Below are positions 26,579 through 34,210 of a stretch of DNA of 64,000 nt, in pieces. Under the pieces are notes generated by a model, which ran no database searches, was not told the DNA's origin, and worked only from the letters and a program-made list of their open reading frames with translations. This DNA comes from Oleispirillum naphthae (lineage in GTDB: Bacteria > Pseudomonadota > Alphaproteobacteria > Rhodospirillales > Rhodospirillaceae). Numbering within the stretch: the stretch's first letter is position 1; every line of letters starts with the position of its first letter. The position numbers and the translations under genes were made by a program. The DNA lies in contig JAQAZG010000009.1 of the NCBI GenBank assembly GCA_027864655.1, forward strand, positions 1-64,000. The letters run 5' to 3'.

Positions 26579-27486
26579 TTGCGGTTCTCCGGCGCGGTGA
26601 CGTCGCGCACGCCGTCGCCGAGAAGGTTGATCGCCAGCACCAGCACCAGCAGCGCCACGCCGGGAATGACGATCACCCAGGGCTTGAAGAACATGTACGA
26701 CTTGCCCTCGGCGATCATCAGCCCCCACGAGGGCTCGGGCGGCGGCACGCCGAGGCCGAGGAAGGAGAGCGTCGCTTCCAGCAGGATGGCGTGCGCCATT
26801 TCCAGGGTGGCGACGACGATCAGCGCGTTGAGGATGTTGGGGAGGATTTCCGAAAACACGATGCGCCAGGTGGAACAGCCGATACAGCGCGCCGCGGCGA
26901 TGTATTCGGCATGGCAGATCTGCTGCGTCGCCACCCGGGTAACCACGGCGAAGCGGTCCCACAGCAGAAAGCCGAGCACCAGGATGACGATGTTCAGCGA
27001 GCCGCCGACCAGCGAGGCGACGGCGAGCGCCACCAGCACCACCGGCATCGACAGCCGCGTGGTGATCAGGTAGCTGATCGCCGCGTCCACCCGGCCGCCG
27101 AAATAGCCCGCGGCGACGCCGAGCGTGGTGCCGATCACCCCCGAGATCGCCGCGGCGAGGCAGCCGATCATAAGCGAGATGCGCGCGCCGTAGATCAGCC
27201 GCGAGAGGTAGTCGCGGCCGAGCTTGTCGGTGCCGAAGACGTGGTCCCAGCCGCCCTTGGCGTCCCACACCGGCGGGATCAGGCGGCGGGCGACATCCTG
27301 CGCGTAGGGGTCGTGCGGCGCGATCAGCGGCGCGGCGAGCGCCATCAGCACGATGGCCGCGAGCACGCCGCCGCCGATCAGGAGCCCGTTGTGGCCGAGC
27401 GCGCGGCGCAGGAAGCGGGCGAACGGCGAGATGCGGGGCAGGACCTCGGCAAGCGGGTCGGCGGCGGCAACGGATGCTTCGCTCAT
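26575..27486 (-). CDS. dppC: Dipeptide/oligopeptide ABC transporter permease (DppC-type)
   Basis: A 303-residue inner-membrane permease with about six helices. The N-terminal cytoplasmic lead and first helix (GLLIGGGVLAAIVLMALAAP) are followed by the DppC-type motif GTDKLGRDYLSRLIYGARIS; the coupling EAA loop reads EYIAAARCIGCSTWRIVFSE then ILPNIL. It overlaps dppD by four bases and follows dppB by ten. Confidence 0.93.
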   Translation of the reverse strand: MSEASVAAADPLAEVLPRISPFARFLRRALGHNGLLIGGGVLAAIVLMALAAPLIAPHDPYAQDVARRLIPPVWDAKGGWDHVFGTDKLGRDYLSRLIYGARISLMIGCLAAAISGVIGTTLGVAAGYFGGRVDAAISYLITTRLSMPVVLVALAVASLVGGSLNIVILVLGFLLWDRFAVVTRVATQQICHAEYIAAARCIGCSTWRIVFSEILPNILNALIVVATLEMAHAILLEATLSFLGLGVPPPEPSWGLMIAEGKSYMFFKPWVIVIPGVALLVLVLAINLLGDGVRDVTAPENRN

Positions 27487-27496
27487 CGCAGCCTCC

Positions 27497-28414
27497 TCAA
27501 CCGGTCCGCATGCGCGGATCGAGCGCGGCGTTCAACAGGTCCGCGGCCAGGGTGACGAGGATGTAGACGACGGAGAGCAACAGCACCACCGCCTGCACCA
27601 CCGGATAATCGTTGCGGGAGATCGCCTCCCAGGCGAGGTGGCCGAGCCCGTGCAGCGAGAACACCGTCTCGATGACGATGGAGCCGCCGAGCATGAAGCC
27701 CAACTGCACCGCGGCGAGGCCGACCACCGGGATCACCGCGTTGCGCAGCGCGTGCTTGAACAGCACCACCGCGGTGGACAGCCCCTTGGCGCGGGCGGTG
27801 CGGATGTAGTCCGCCGCCAGCACGTCGAGCATGCCGTTGCGGGTCAGGCGCATGATCGCGGGCATGGCGTAGGTGCCGAGCGCCACCACCGGCAGGATCA
27901 TGTGCTTCCAGGTCGCGCCGCCGGAGGCGGGCAGCCAGCGCAGCTTCACCGAGAAGATCAGCACCAGGGTGAGGGCGAACCAGAAGCTCGGCATCGCCTG
28001 GCCGAACACCGAGATCATCAGGGCGGAGCGGTCGATCCAGGTGTCGCGCCTGATCGCCGCGACGACGCCGAGCGGAATCGCCACGAGGAGGGCGAAGCCG
28101 AGGGCCATGCCGCCGAGCGCCATGGTGACGCCCAAGCGTCCGGCGATCAGGGTGGTCACCTGGTCCTGGAAATAGAACGAGCGGCCGAAATCGAAGTGCA
28201 GGGCGCGCACCAGCCAGTCGATGAACTGCGCCATGATCGGCCGGTCGAGGCCGTACTCGACGCGAATCTGCGCGATCTGTTCGGCGCTCGACTCCGGCCC
28301 CGCGATCGCGGTGGCGAGGTCGCCCGACAGGTGCAGCAGGAAGAAGCTGAACACCGCGACGGTGAAGGCCACGCACACCGCCACGCCGATCCGCCGCAAA
28401 GCAAATCTCAGCAT
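27497..28414 (-). CDS. dppB: Dipeptide/oligopeptide ABC transporter permease (DppB-type)
   Basis: A 305-residue permease. It starts MLRFALRRIGVAVCVAFTVA, typical of DppB, and has the EAA-loop sequence DYIRTARAKGLSTAVVLFKH followed by ALRNAVIPV. It forms the channel with DppC. It is separated from dppA by a 62-base gap containing a strong stem-loop. Confidence 0.93.
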   Translation of the reverse strand: MLRFALRRIGVAVCVAFTVAVFSFFLLHLSGDLATAIAGPESSAEQIAQIRVEYGLDRPIMAQFIDWLVRALHFDFGRSFYFQDQVTTLIAGRLGVTMALGGMALGFALLVAIPLGVVAAIRRDTWIDRSALMISVFGQAMPSFWFALTLVLIFSVKLRWLPASGGATWKHMILPVVALGTYAMPAIMRLTRNGMLDVLAADYIRTARAKGLSTAVVLFKHALRNAVIPVVGLAAVQLGFMLGGSIVIETVFSLHGLGHLAWEAISRNDYPVVQAVVLLLSVVYILVTLAADLLNAALDPRMRTG

Positions 28415-28434
28415 GCCTAGTTCCTCACGCGGGG

Positions 28435-28464
28435 GCCGCGCCCCGGCGACAACCGGGGCGCGGC
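28435..28464 (-). promoter_or_regulatory. Intercistronic stem-loop between dppA and dppB
   Basis: A perfect 12-pair stem, GCCGCGCCCCGG and CCGGGGCGCGGC with a six-base loop, sits just after the dppA stop on the transcribed strand. No T run follows, so it is unlikely to be a full terminator. Such stems after binding-protein genes often protect the upstream mRNA, so that the periplasmic protein is made in excess over the permease (inference from known systems). Confidence 0.55.
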
Positions 28465-28476
28465 GGGTTGGTCACG

Positions 28477-30000
28477 CTACTTCCACGACGCCGCATAGAA
28501 GCGCGGCAGCTCGTCGGGATAGGCCTGGAAATTCAAGTCCTTGGTAAAGGCGTAGTTGGCGGAGTAGGAGAACAGCGGGAAGACGTAGGCCTTCTCGGAA
28601 ATCCGCGCCAGCGCCTTGCCGTAGAGGCTGCGCCGCTTCGCCTCGTCCACCGTGGAGTCGGCGTCCTTCAGCCAGGCGATCACCTCCGGGTCCTTGGAGC
28701 GGTCGTCCGGGCTGCCCTTGAAGTAGTTGCCGGTGAACGCCGAGGCGTCGTTGACCGAGTACGAGCCCCAGGTGTTCATCGTGATCGGCGACTTTCCGGC
28801 GTGCAACTCGCCGCGCATCGCCGGGTACTTGAGGAAGTTGAGCTTCGCCTTGATCCCCACCGCCTGCAGGTAGCCGATCATCGCCTCGGCGTAGTCGCGC
28901 TCGCGGTAGGCGTACATCTCGGTGTCGAAGCCGTTGGGATAGCCCGCCGCGGCGAGCAGCTCCTTCGCCTTCTTCGGGTCGTAGGCGTACTTGGCGACGG
29001 TGTCCTGCACGCACATCGCCTGCTCGATGAAGCAGGCGGCGTTCATCACACGGCTGCCGCCGCGCACCAGATTGTCCACCATCGCCGGGCGGTCGATCGA
29101 CATCGAGATCGCCTTGCGCACCCGCTCGTCCGCAAAAGGCTTCATCGCCGGGTCGTCGCTGTGCATCTCGAAGATCAGGAAGGCGACGCGCATCGTCTCG
29201 GAGCTCAGCACCGAAACCTCGGGCACCGCGCGCAGGCTGTCCGCCTGGTCCGACGGCACGCGCCAGATCCAATCGACGCCGCCGGTCATCAACTCGGCGA
29301 TGCGCGATTCGCCGTCGGGAATCACCTTGAACTCGAGCTTGCCGATCTTCGGCCAGCCCTTCGGGCTGCCCTTCATGTAGGCGTCGTTGCGCACCATCTT
29401 CACCCCCTGGCCGGAGGCGACGGAGACCACCTTGTAGGGGCCGGTGCCGACCGGCGCCTTGGCGAAGCCGGCGAGGCCCACCTTCTTGAAATAGGCCTCC
29501 GGATACATCGGCACCGCGGCGGCGAGGTATTCCATCGCCGCGGGGAAGGGCTGCTTCAGCTTGATGCGCACGGTGTAGGGGCCGACCTTCTCGGCGCCCG
29601 CCATCCAGCCGACGTTCTGCTTGGTCACCACCTTGGCGTCCGGCGAGAGCACGTAGTTGACGGTGAACACCACGTCGTCGGCGGTGAAGGGGTCGCCGTT
29701 GTGGAAGGTCACGTCCTTGCGCAGCTCGAACTCCAGGGTGGTCGGATCGATCCACTTCCACGAGGTGGCGAGCAGCGGCACGTACTTGCCGTCGGTCACC
29801 GAGCGCAGCACCAGTCCGTCCCAGACGTGGTGCATCAGGATGACGCCTTCGCGCATGTTGTTGTGGTAGGGACCCACGTTCTCCAGGTCGCTGTCGGATA
29901 CGTAGACCAGGGTGTCGTTGGCCTTGTTCGCAAGAGCCGCCGCCGGGCCGAACAGAATCGCCGCCGCCAGGACGCCTCCGATGATGGGTGTTTTCGCCAT
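28477..30000 (-). CDS. dppA: Peptide ABC transporter substrate-binding protein (DppA-type, SBP family 5)
   Basis: A 507-residue periplasmic binding protein. The signal peptide is IIGGVLAAAILFGPAAALA. Family 5 features include VWDGLVLRSVTDGKYVPLLA near the N terminus, the pattern FHNGDPFTADDVVFTVNYVL and ADERVRKAISMSIDRPAMVD in the middle. It is the first gene of the operon dppA-B-C-D-F-peptidase-peptidase. The divergent LysR at 30215 is the likely regulator. The specific ligand (dipeptide, opine or other conjugate) cannot be read from sequence. Confidence 0.92.
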   Translation of the reverse strand: MAKTPIIGGVLAAAILFGPAAALANKANDTLVYVSDSDLENVGPYHNNMREGVILMHHVWDGLVLRSVTDGKYVPLLATSWKWIDPTTLEFELRKDVTFHNGDPFTADDVVFTVNYVLSPDAKVVTKQNVGWMAGAEKVGPYTVRIKLKQPFPAAMEYLAAAVPMYPEAYFKKVGLAGFAKAPVGTGPYKVVSVASGQGVKMVRNDAYMKGSPKGWPKIGKLEFKVIPDGESRIAELMTGGVDWIWRVPSDQADSLRAVPEVSVLSSETMRVAFLIFEMHSDDPAMKPFADERVRKAISMSIDRPAMVDNLVRGGSRVMNAACFIEQAMCVQDTVAKYAYDPKKAKELLAAAGYPNGFDTEMYAYRERDYAEAMIGYLQAVGIKAKLNFLKYPAMRGELHAGKSPITMNTWGSYSVNDASAFTGNYFKGSPDDRSKDPEVIAWLKDADSTVDEAKRRSLYGKALARISEKAYVFPLFSYSANYAFTKDLNFQAYPDELPRFYAASWK

Positions 30001-30164
30001 TGTGATGCCTGCCTGCCGTAAGTTGTGCGTAGCTTCCGGACATGGCCGCGTGGACGCGGCATTTCCAGAGCGGATCGCTGGGTTATTACGCCCAGATTTT
30101 AATCAACGCCACAAACTGTCTTTTTCTTGTGCAGATGGTGCGGGAAGCGTATGGTGCGCGCAAG

Positions 30165-30200
30165 TATAATGTTGCGAAGACATCGTTGCCGAAACGGCAA
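30165..30200. promoter_or_regulatory. LysR-type operator and TATAAT upstream of the third lysR gene
   Basis: A perfect TATAAT lies at 30165-30170, and the palindrome TTGCC-GAAAC-GGCAA at 30186-30200 contains T-N11-A (T30187 and A30199). The palindrome is 14 bases before the lysR start, a position suited to autorepression and to control of divergent dppA. A clear -35 partner for the TATAAT was not found. Confidence 0.45.
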
Positions 30201-30214
30201 TGCAGAGGGCGGCG

Positions 30215-31141
30215 ATGCAGAGCACCGCGCTGAGATACTTCCTGGAGGTCGCCCGCACCGGCTCCATCGCCGAGGCCTCGCAACGCATGCATGTCGCCGC
30301 CTCGGCGATCAGCCGCCAGATCGCCAAGCTCGAGGACGAGGCGGGCGCGCTGCTGTTCGAGCGGCGGGCGCGGGGCATGGCGCTGACCCCGGCGGGCGAG
30401 GTGCTGGCGGCGCACGCGCGGCGCAGCCGCCTCGACCTCGACCGCGCGCTCTCGGAAATCCGCGGCCAGTCGCACCTGCGTTCCGGCCTGGTCACCGTGG
30501 TCACCTCCGAGGGGTTCGCCATCGACATCCTGCCCGAGGCGATCGCCGCCTTCCGCCGGACCTATGCCGGCATCCGCTTCAACCTGAGGGCGATCCCGCC
30601 CGCCGCGGTGAGCCGCCGCATCGCCGACGGCGAGGCGGACATCGGCATGACGTTTTCTCTGGCGCCGATTCGCGGCACCCGCATCGTGCGCTCCTGGCCC
30701 GCGCCGATCCTCGCCCTGATGCGCGCCGACCATCCGCTCGCCGGGCGCGCGTCGCTCAAGGCTTCCGAGATCTGCGCCTATCCGCTGGCGATTCCCGAAC
30801 GCGACACCACGATCCGCCAGCTTCTCGACATCACGCTGGCCGCCGAGGCACTGCCGATCGAACCCGCCCTGGTCAGCAACTACATGGGCGCGCTGCGCAA
30901 CTTCAGCCGCTCGGGCGGCGGCATTTCGCTCACCAGCTTCCTCTCGGTGTCGCTGCGCTATGAGATGGAGGGAATGGTCCTGGTGCCGATCGCCGACCCC
31001 GGCATGCACGTGCGCCGCATGGAACTGCAAACCATGGCGGAACGCACCCTGCCGCCCGCGGCGCAGGCGTTCCTCGATCATCTCACTGCGATGATCGAGG
31101 GCTTGATTGCGGATGTGACGAAGGGCGGCGGCGCGGCCTGA
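30215..31141 (+). CDS. LysR family transcriptional regulator (divergent from dppA)
   Basis: A 308-residue regulator. The helix-turn-helix is RTGSIAEASQRMHVAASAIS followed by RQIAKLEDE, and the linker is LTPAGEVLAAHARR. The effector domain has DIGMTFSLAPIRGTRIV and SNYMGALRNFSRSGGGISLT. A start at 30200 is possible, but 30215 follows AGAGGG at better spacing. It faces dppA across a 214-base gap and is the natural candidate to control the transport and peptidase operon in response to an imported ligand. Confidence 0.88.
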   Translation: MQSTALRYFLEVARTGSIAEASQRMHVAASAISRQIAKLEDEAGALLFERRARGMALTPAGEVLAAHARRSRLDLDRALSEIRGQSHLRSGLVTVVTSEGFAIDILPEAIAAFRRTYAGIRFNLRAIPPAAVSRRIADGEADIGMTFSLAPIRGTRIVRSWPAPILALMRADHPLAGRASLKASEICAYPLAIPERDTTIRQLLDITLAAEALPIEPALVSNYMGALRNFSRSGGGISLTSFLSVSLRYEMEGMVLVPIADPGMHVRRMELQTMAERTLPPAAQAFLDHLTAMIEGLIADVTKGGGAA

Positions 31142-31150
31142 CCGCGGCGC

Positions 31151-31564
31151 TTAAACGTGCATCATGCCGAATCCGAAACGCTCGTGATTGGTCTCCGGGT
31201 GGAAGGCGGATTCGCCGTAGGCCGCCACCGCCAGCCACGAGCCGTCCTGGACGATCGCCACCTTGAGCTTGAGCGAACACTCCCCCGAGATCAGGGGGGT
31301 GACGCCGTGAAACGCCTCGAGACCGGCGTGCACCACGGCATGAATCTGGCCGCCGGTCTTGGAGATCACCTCGCCGTGCAGGGCGGAGCCGACCAGGGTC
31401 TTGACGAAATTCTTGCGCACGAAACCGAGAGGGCCGGAGACATAGGTCACCGCGATCTTGATCGGCCCGGTCGCGAGCTTCTCGCGGAAGCCCGCCTCGT
31501 CCTCATCGCTCGACATGGCGACCATCATCGCCACCTTGCCGATTCGATTGCCAAGCTTGTTCAT
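31151..31564 (-). CDS. HutP family RNA-binding antiterminator-like protein
   Basis: A 137-residue protein that matches HutP, the metal- and histidine-dependent RNA antiterminator of the Bacillus subtilis hut operon. The HutP metal ligands are conserved: His75 and His79 (GGQIHAVVHAGLEAFHGVT) and a C-terminal His127 in ETNHERFGFGMMHV, which mirrors the HutP ending ...HETFGVGINHI. The start at 31564 has a perfect GGAGGA. It lies after madM, in the position called madN in Malonomonas rubra, separated by a 400-base leader with hairpins. No histidine-utilisation genes are nearby, so its RNA target is more likely in the malonate operon (inference). Confidence 0.72.
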   Translation of the reverse strand: MNKLGNRIGKVAMMVAMSSDEDEAGFREKLATGPIKIAVTYVSGPLGFVRKNFVKTLVGSALHGEVISKTGGQIHAVVHAGLEAFHGVTPLISGECSLKLKVAIVQDGSWLAVAAYGESAFHPETNHERFGFGMMHV

Positions 31565-31964
31565 GTCATTCCTCCGATGCTTCATGCCTTCCGTTGTCCG
31601 GCTTGGATGAACGGCACGGTTTTTTGATTATTGCCCGATTACGGCAAAGGCATTGAGCTTTTTTTCGTCCTGCCCGACAGGTTGCGCGAATGGAAACGCC
31701 GCTCCTCTTCCGGATGCGGCGAAGCGGGCCTGGAAACACCAGACCCGGCATGGGCGGCGAGTAGTGGCGGACGGCGCTTAGACCCTCCTTTTCCGGTTCA
31801 CCCCTGGGGGGTGGGATGAACCGGCCACGCCGGAGTGGGGGAGGAGGCTTGACGAGACGGGGCTGGAGATTGTCTCGTGACCTTCGTCTCCGGCGCGGCC
31901 GGTCGCGCCTGCGCGGACGGCTGGAAAGAAACCCCGCCCGCGCAAGCGCATCAGATCAATAACG
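31565..31964 (-). promoter_or_regulatory. Structured 400-base leader between madM and the hutP-like gene
   Basis: No gene is seen. Two strong stems would form in the RNA: GACAATCTC-containing loop closed by ACGAGAC/GTCTCGT (31852-31878), and CCGGTTCA/TGAACCGG with a few further G-C pairs (31793-31824). A T-rich stretch lies at 31617-31672. The length and structure suggest a 5' untranslated leader with its own regulation, perhaps self-regulation by the HutP-like product. No UAG-repeat sites of the Bacillus HutP kind were recognised. Confidence 0.45.
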
Positions 31965-32738
31965 TCAGCCGACGATCGCTTTGATGATGAAGAAGCAGAT
32001 CGACGGGCCGACCAGGCAGCCGAAACCGGTGTAGAAGGTGGCGGTCATCGCGCCGTAGGGCACCAGTTTCGGGTTGGTGGCGGCCAGACCGGCGGCGGTG
32101 CCGCTGGTGGTTCCCATCAGGCCGCCGTAGACCGTGGCAGCAGCCGGAGTGGTGAGGCCGAAGGGCTTGGCCAGGATCGGGGTGAGGATCATCACCGAGA
32201 TCGACTTCACCACGCCCGCGGCGATGGACAGTGCGATCACCTCGGAGGTCGCGCCGAGCGCCGCTCCGGTCACCGGGCCGACGATGAAGGTGGCGACGCC
32301 GCCGCCGATGGTGGTCAGCGACACCGCATCGCGGTAGCCGAAGCCCCAGGCGACCACCGCCCCGATCAGGAACGACAGGAAGGTGGACACCACAATTGCC
32401 AGGGTACCGGCAAGGCCGGCCTTCTTCAATTCTTCCAGCTTGATGCCGAACGCCGTGGCGATGATGCAGAAGTCCCGCAGCATGCCGCCGCCCATCAGGC
32501 CGATTCCGGAGAAGAAGGCGACATCGGAGATGCCCTTCTTACCGTGGGTGAATTCGCCGCCGATGTAGGCGAGCAGCAGGCCCGCGACGATGGCGATGGC
32601 GGAACCGTGGATGCGGCCCTTGGTCAGACGCTTGGAAACGAAATAGGCAAGCCAGGTAACCACGCCGACGATCACGAATGCCGTGATCAGGCCGTTCTTC
32701 GTGGCCACTTTCATCACAGTAGCAATAAAAAAGTCCAT
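31965..32738 (-). CDS. madM: Malonate transporter subunit MadM
   Basis: A 257-residue membrane protein, the larger subunit of the two-component MadLM sodium-malonate importer. It has seven or eight hydrophobic segments, with glycine-rich stretches SGIGLMGGGMLRDF, TTIGGGVATFIVGPVTGAAL and VYGGLMGTTSGTAAGLAATN. It follows madL and precedes a long leader and the hutP-like gene. It lies downstream of the internal terminator at 33179-33230, so its expression may be set separately from the enzyme subunits. Confidence 0.92.
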   Translation of the reverse strand: MDFFIATVMKVATKNGLITAFVIVGVVTWLAYFVSKRLTKGRIHGSAIAIVAGLLLAYIGGEFTHGKKGISDVAFFSGIGLMGGGMLRDFCIIATAFGIKLEELKKAGLAGTLAIVVSTFLSFLIGAVVAWGFGYRDAVSLTTIGGGVATFIVGPVTGAALGATSEVIALSIAAGVVKSISVMILTPILAKPFGLTTPAAATVYGGLMGTTSGTAAGLAATNPKLVPYGAMTATFYTGFGCLVGPSICFFIIKAIVG

Positions 32739-32764
32739 GATTTTGACCCCTTAGTAAGCGTGTT

Positions 32765-33157
32765 TCAGGCAGACGCCTCGTCGTCGTCTTCCATCAATTC
32801 GGAGGGTCCCGCCATGGCCGTCAGAGGCCGAATCAGAGCGAAACAAATGATGACGGCGCCGAGACCGCCGATGAAGGCGATCCAGCCGCCCTTGAGCGCC
32901 GCAACGACGTTCTGCTGCGCGGCCATGGCGACCACCACCGGGATGTACATCGCGTTCCAAAACTGGATGCCGCTTTCGGCGGGCTTGGAGAGCTTGCCCT
33001 GATCCATCAGGCGACGGGTCACCAGAACCAGGAAAAGCATGGCGAAACCCACGCCGCCGACGTTGGCGGTAATCCCCAGGATTCCACCGAGAAGATAACC
33101 CAGCACGTTCCCCACGATCGCGCACAGGCCCATGATCAAAAGTCCGTAGATGACCAT
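32765..33157 (-). CDS. madL: Malonate transporter subunit MadL
   Basis: A 130-residue membrane protein with about four helices, beginning MVIYGLLIMGLCAIVGNVLG. It has the family segment GITANVGGVGFAMLFLVLVT and ends in an acidic tail (MEDDDEASA). Together with MadM it imports malonate with sodium. The frame extends upstream, but the ATG at 33157, preceded by GGGAG, gives the normal family N terminus; the extension would read through the terminator hairpin. Confidence 0.9.
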   Translation of the reverse strand: MVIYGLLIMGLCAIVGNVLGYLLGGILGITANVGGVGFAMLFLVLVTRRLMDQGKLSKPAESGIQFWNAMYIPVVVAMAAQQNVVAALKGGWIAFIGGLGAVIICFALIRPLTAMAGPSELMEDDDEASA

Positions 33158-33178
33158 TCTCGAACTCCCTGAATAGGT

Positions 33179-33230
33179 AAAAAATCGCACGGGTTGCCGG
33201 GGCGGCGCGAACCGCCGCCCCGGCCCGTAC
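33179..33230 (-). terminator. Intrinsic terminator inside the mad operon, between madF and madL
   Basis: On the leftward transcript, three bases past the madF stop codon, the left arm GUACGGG-CCGGGGCGGCG, loop GUUCG and right arm CGCCGCCCCGG-(CAA)-CCCGUGC form an 18-pair stem with one three-base bulge. GAUUUUUU follows at once. This is a textbook intrinsic terminator. madL, madM and the hutP-like gene lie beyond it. It would reduce transporter expression relative to the enzyme unless read through or antiterminated. Confidence 0.8.
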
Positions 33231-33233
33231 GTC

Positions 33234-33443
33234 TTATTCGACAACCATGATCAGGCCGCCCGGCTTCAGGCGGTCGCCGACCTTCACCGCGATCGACTTC
33301 ACGGTGCCGTCCGCCGGCGAGGGCATGGGGTTCTTCATCTTCATCGCTTCGAGGACGCAGAGCACCTCGCCCTTCTTCACCTCCTGCCCGACCGAAACCT
33401 TGATCGAGTCGATGGAGCTCGGCATTTTGGCCTTGATATCCAT
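33234..33443 (-). CDS. madF: Biotin carrier protein of malonate decarboxylase (MadF)
   Basis: A 69-residue biotinyl domain. The biotinylated lysine is Lys35 in VLEAMKMKNPM; the two halves of the barrel are MPSSIDSIKVSVGQEVKKGE and PADGTVKSIAVKVGDRLKPG. It receives carboxyl from malonyl-ACP through MadC/MadD and delivers it to the membrane pump MadB. The start at 33443 follows AAAGGAG. Unlike oxaloacetate decarboxylase, it is a free-standing carrier. A terminator follows immediately. Confidence 0.96.
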   Translation of the reverse strand: MDIKAKMPSSIDSIKVSVGQEVKKGEVLCVLEAMKMKNPMPSPADGTVKSIAVKVGDRLKPGGLIMVVE

Positions 33444-33524
33444 TACTTTTCTCCTTTCGAAAGTGACGCCGCCATAAAGGCCTTGGACAGCGCCGGGGTA
33501 AACCTCGTACACAAAACCAGACCG

Positions 33525-34205
33525 TCACAAAGCGGCCAGAACCTCGTCCCGGCCGACCATCCGCACCTCGGCGAGGTCCTTCGCGAGAAGGCTCCGCGAT
33601 GCGGACAGCAATTCCATCAGCTTGATGCCGCTGCCGTCGGCAAGCTCCACCTCGGTATCGACGGCGAAGCCGAAGGCGCGGCCGATCTCCGCCGCGTCGG
33701 CGGCGAAGCGGCCATAGCGCGCCATGTCCCCACCCTTGACCAGCAGGTCGATATCCGAGACGCCGCCGGTGTAGGGAAGGCCGGTGGCGGCTTCGAGCGC
33801 GGCGGAACCGATCAACCCCACGGTGACGCCGCAGGCCGCGCCGCGGGCGATCAGGGCGCGCGCCGCGCCGCCGATGGCGCCGCTCAAGTTCCCCGCCCGC
33901 GCCGCCACCTGGTAGGGATCGGTGAGCGCGGCGATGTCGTCCGCCTCCGCGGCGATGGCGGCGCGCACCCGCACCCCGTCCTCGCGGAAGGGGAAGGAGA
34001 GCCCGAGCTGCACCTGCGTCGCGGCAAGCGCCATGGTCGGCCGGCAGACGATCCCCGGCAGGGCGGCGCGGCGCAGCGCCTCGACCACCCGGTCTTCCAG
34101 CTCCGGCGCGCGGAACGGCGGCAACAGCCCGGCCACCGCGCGCTCGGGCAGGCGCGCCTGCGCGGACGGGGTGAACTCGGCCAACAGGTGCCGGACGAAC
34201 CGCAT
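33525..34205 (-). CDS. madK: Malonate decarboxylase holo-ACP synthase (phosphoribosyl-dephospho-CoA transferase, MadK/MdcG)
   Basis: A 226-residue nucleotidyltransferase-fold protein that attaches the 2'-(5''-triphosphoribosyl)-3'-dephospho-CoA prosthetic group to the ACP subunit. The active site reads VTVGLIGSAALEAATGLPY with the metal-binding SDIDLLVKGG. The N-terminal part contains RPTMALAATQVQLGLSFPF as in MdcG. It starts six bases beyond madH. Its substrate is made by the madG product at the front of the operon. Confidence 0.9.
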   Translation of the reverse strand: MRFVRHLLAEFTPSAQARLPERAVAGLLPPFRAPELEDRVVEALRRAALPGIVCRPTMALAATQVQLGLSFPFREDGVRVRAAIAAEADDIAALTDPYQVAARAGNLSGAIGGAARALIARGAACGVTVGLIGSAALEAATGLPYTGGVSDIDLLVKGGDMARYGRFAADAAEIGRAFGFAVDTEVELADGSGIKLMELLSASRSLLAKDLAEVRMVGRDEVLAAL

Positions 34206-34210
34206 TGCGC

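Noticed and set aside
28435-28464. Full terminator between dppA and dppB
   Set aside because: The stem is strong but no T run follows on the transcribed strand, and the downstream genes belong to the same transporter. Kept as an intercistronic stem only.
31565-31964. Bacillus-type HutP binding sites (UAG repeats at regular spacing) in the hutP-like leader
   Set aside because: Regularly spaced UAG triplets were not seen. If the protein binds RNA here, its recognition must differ.
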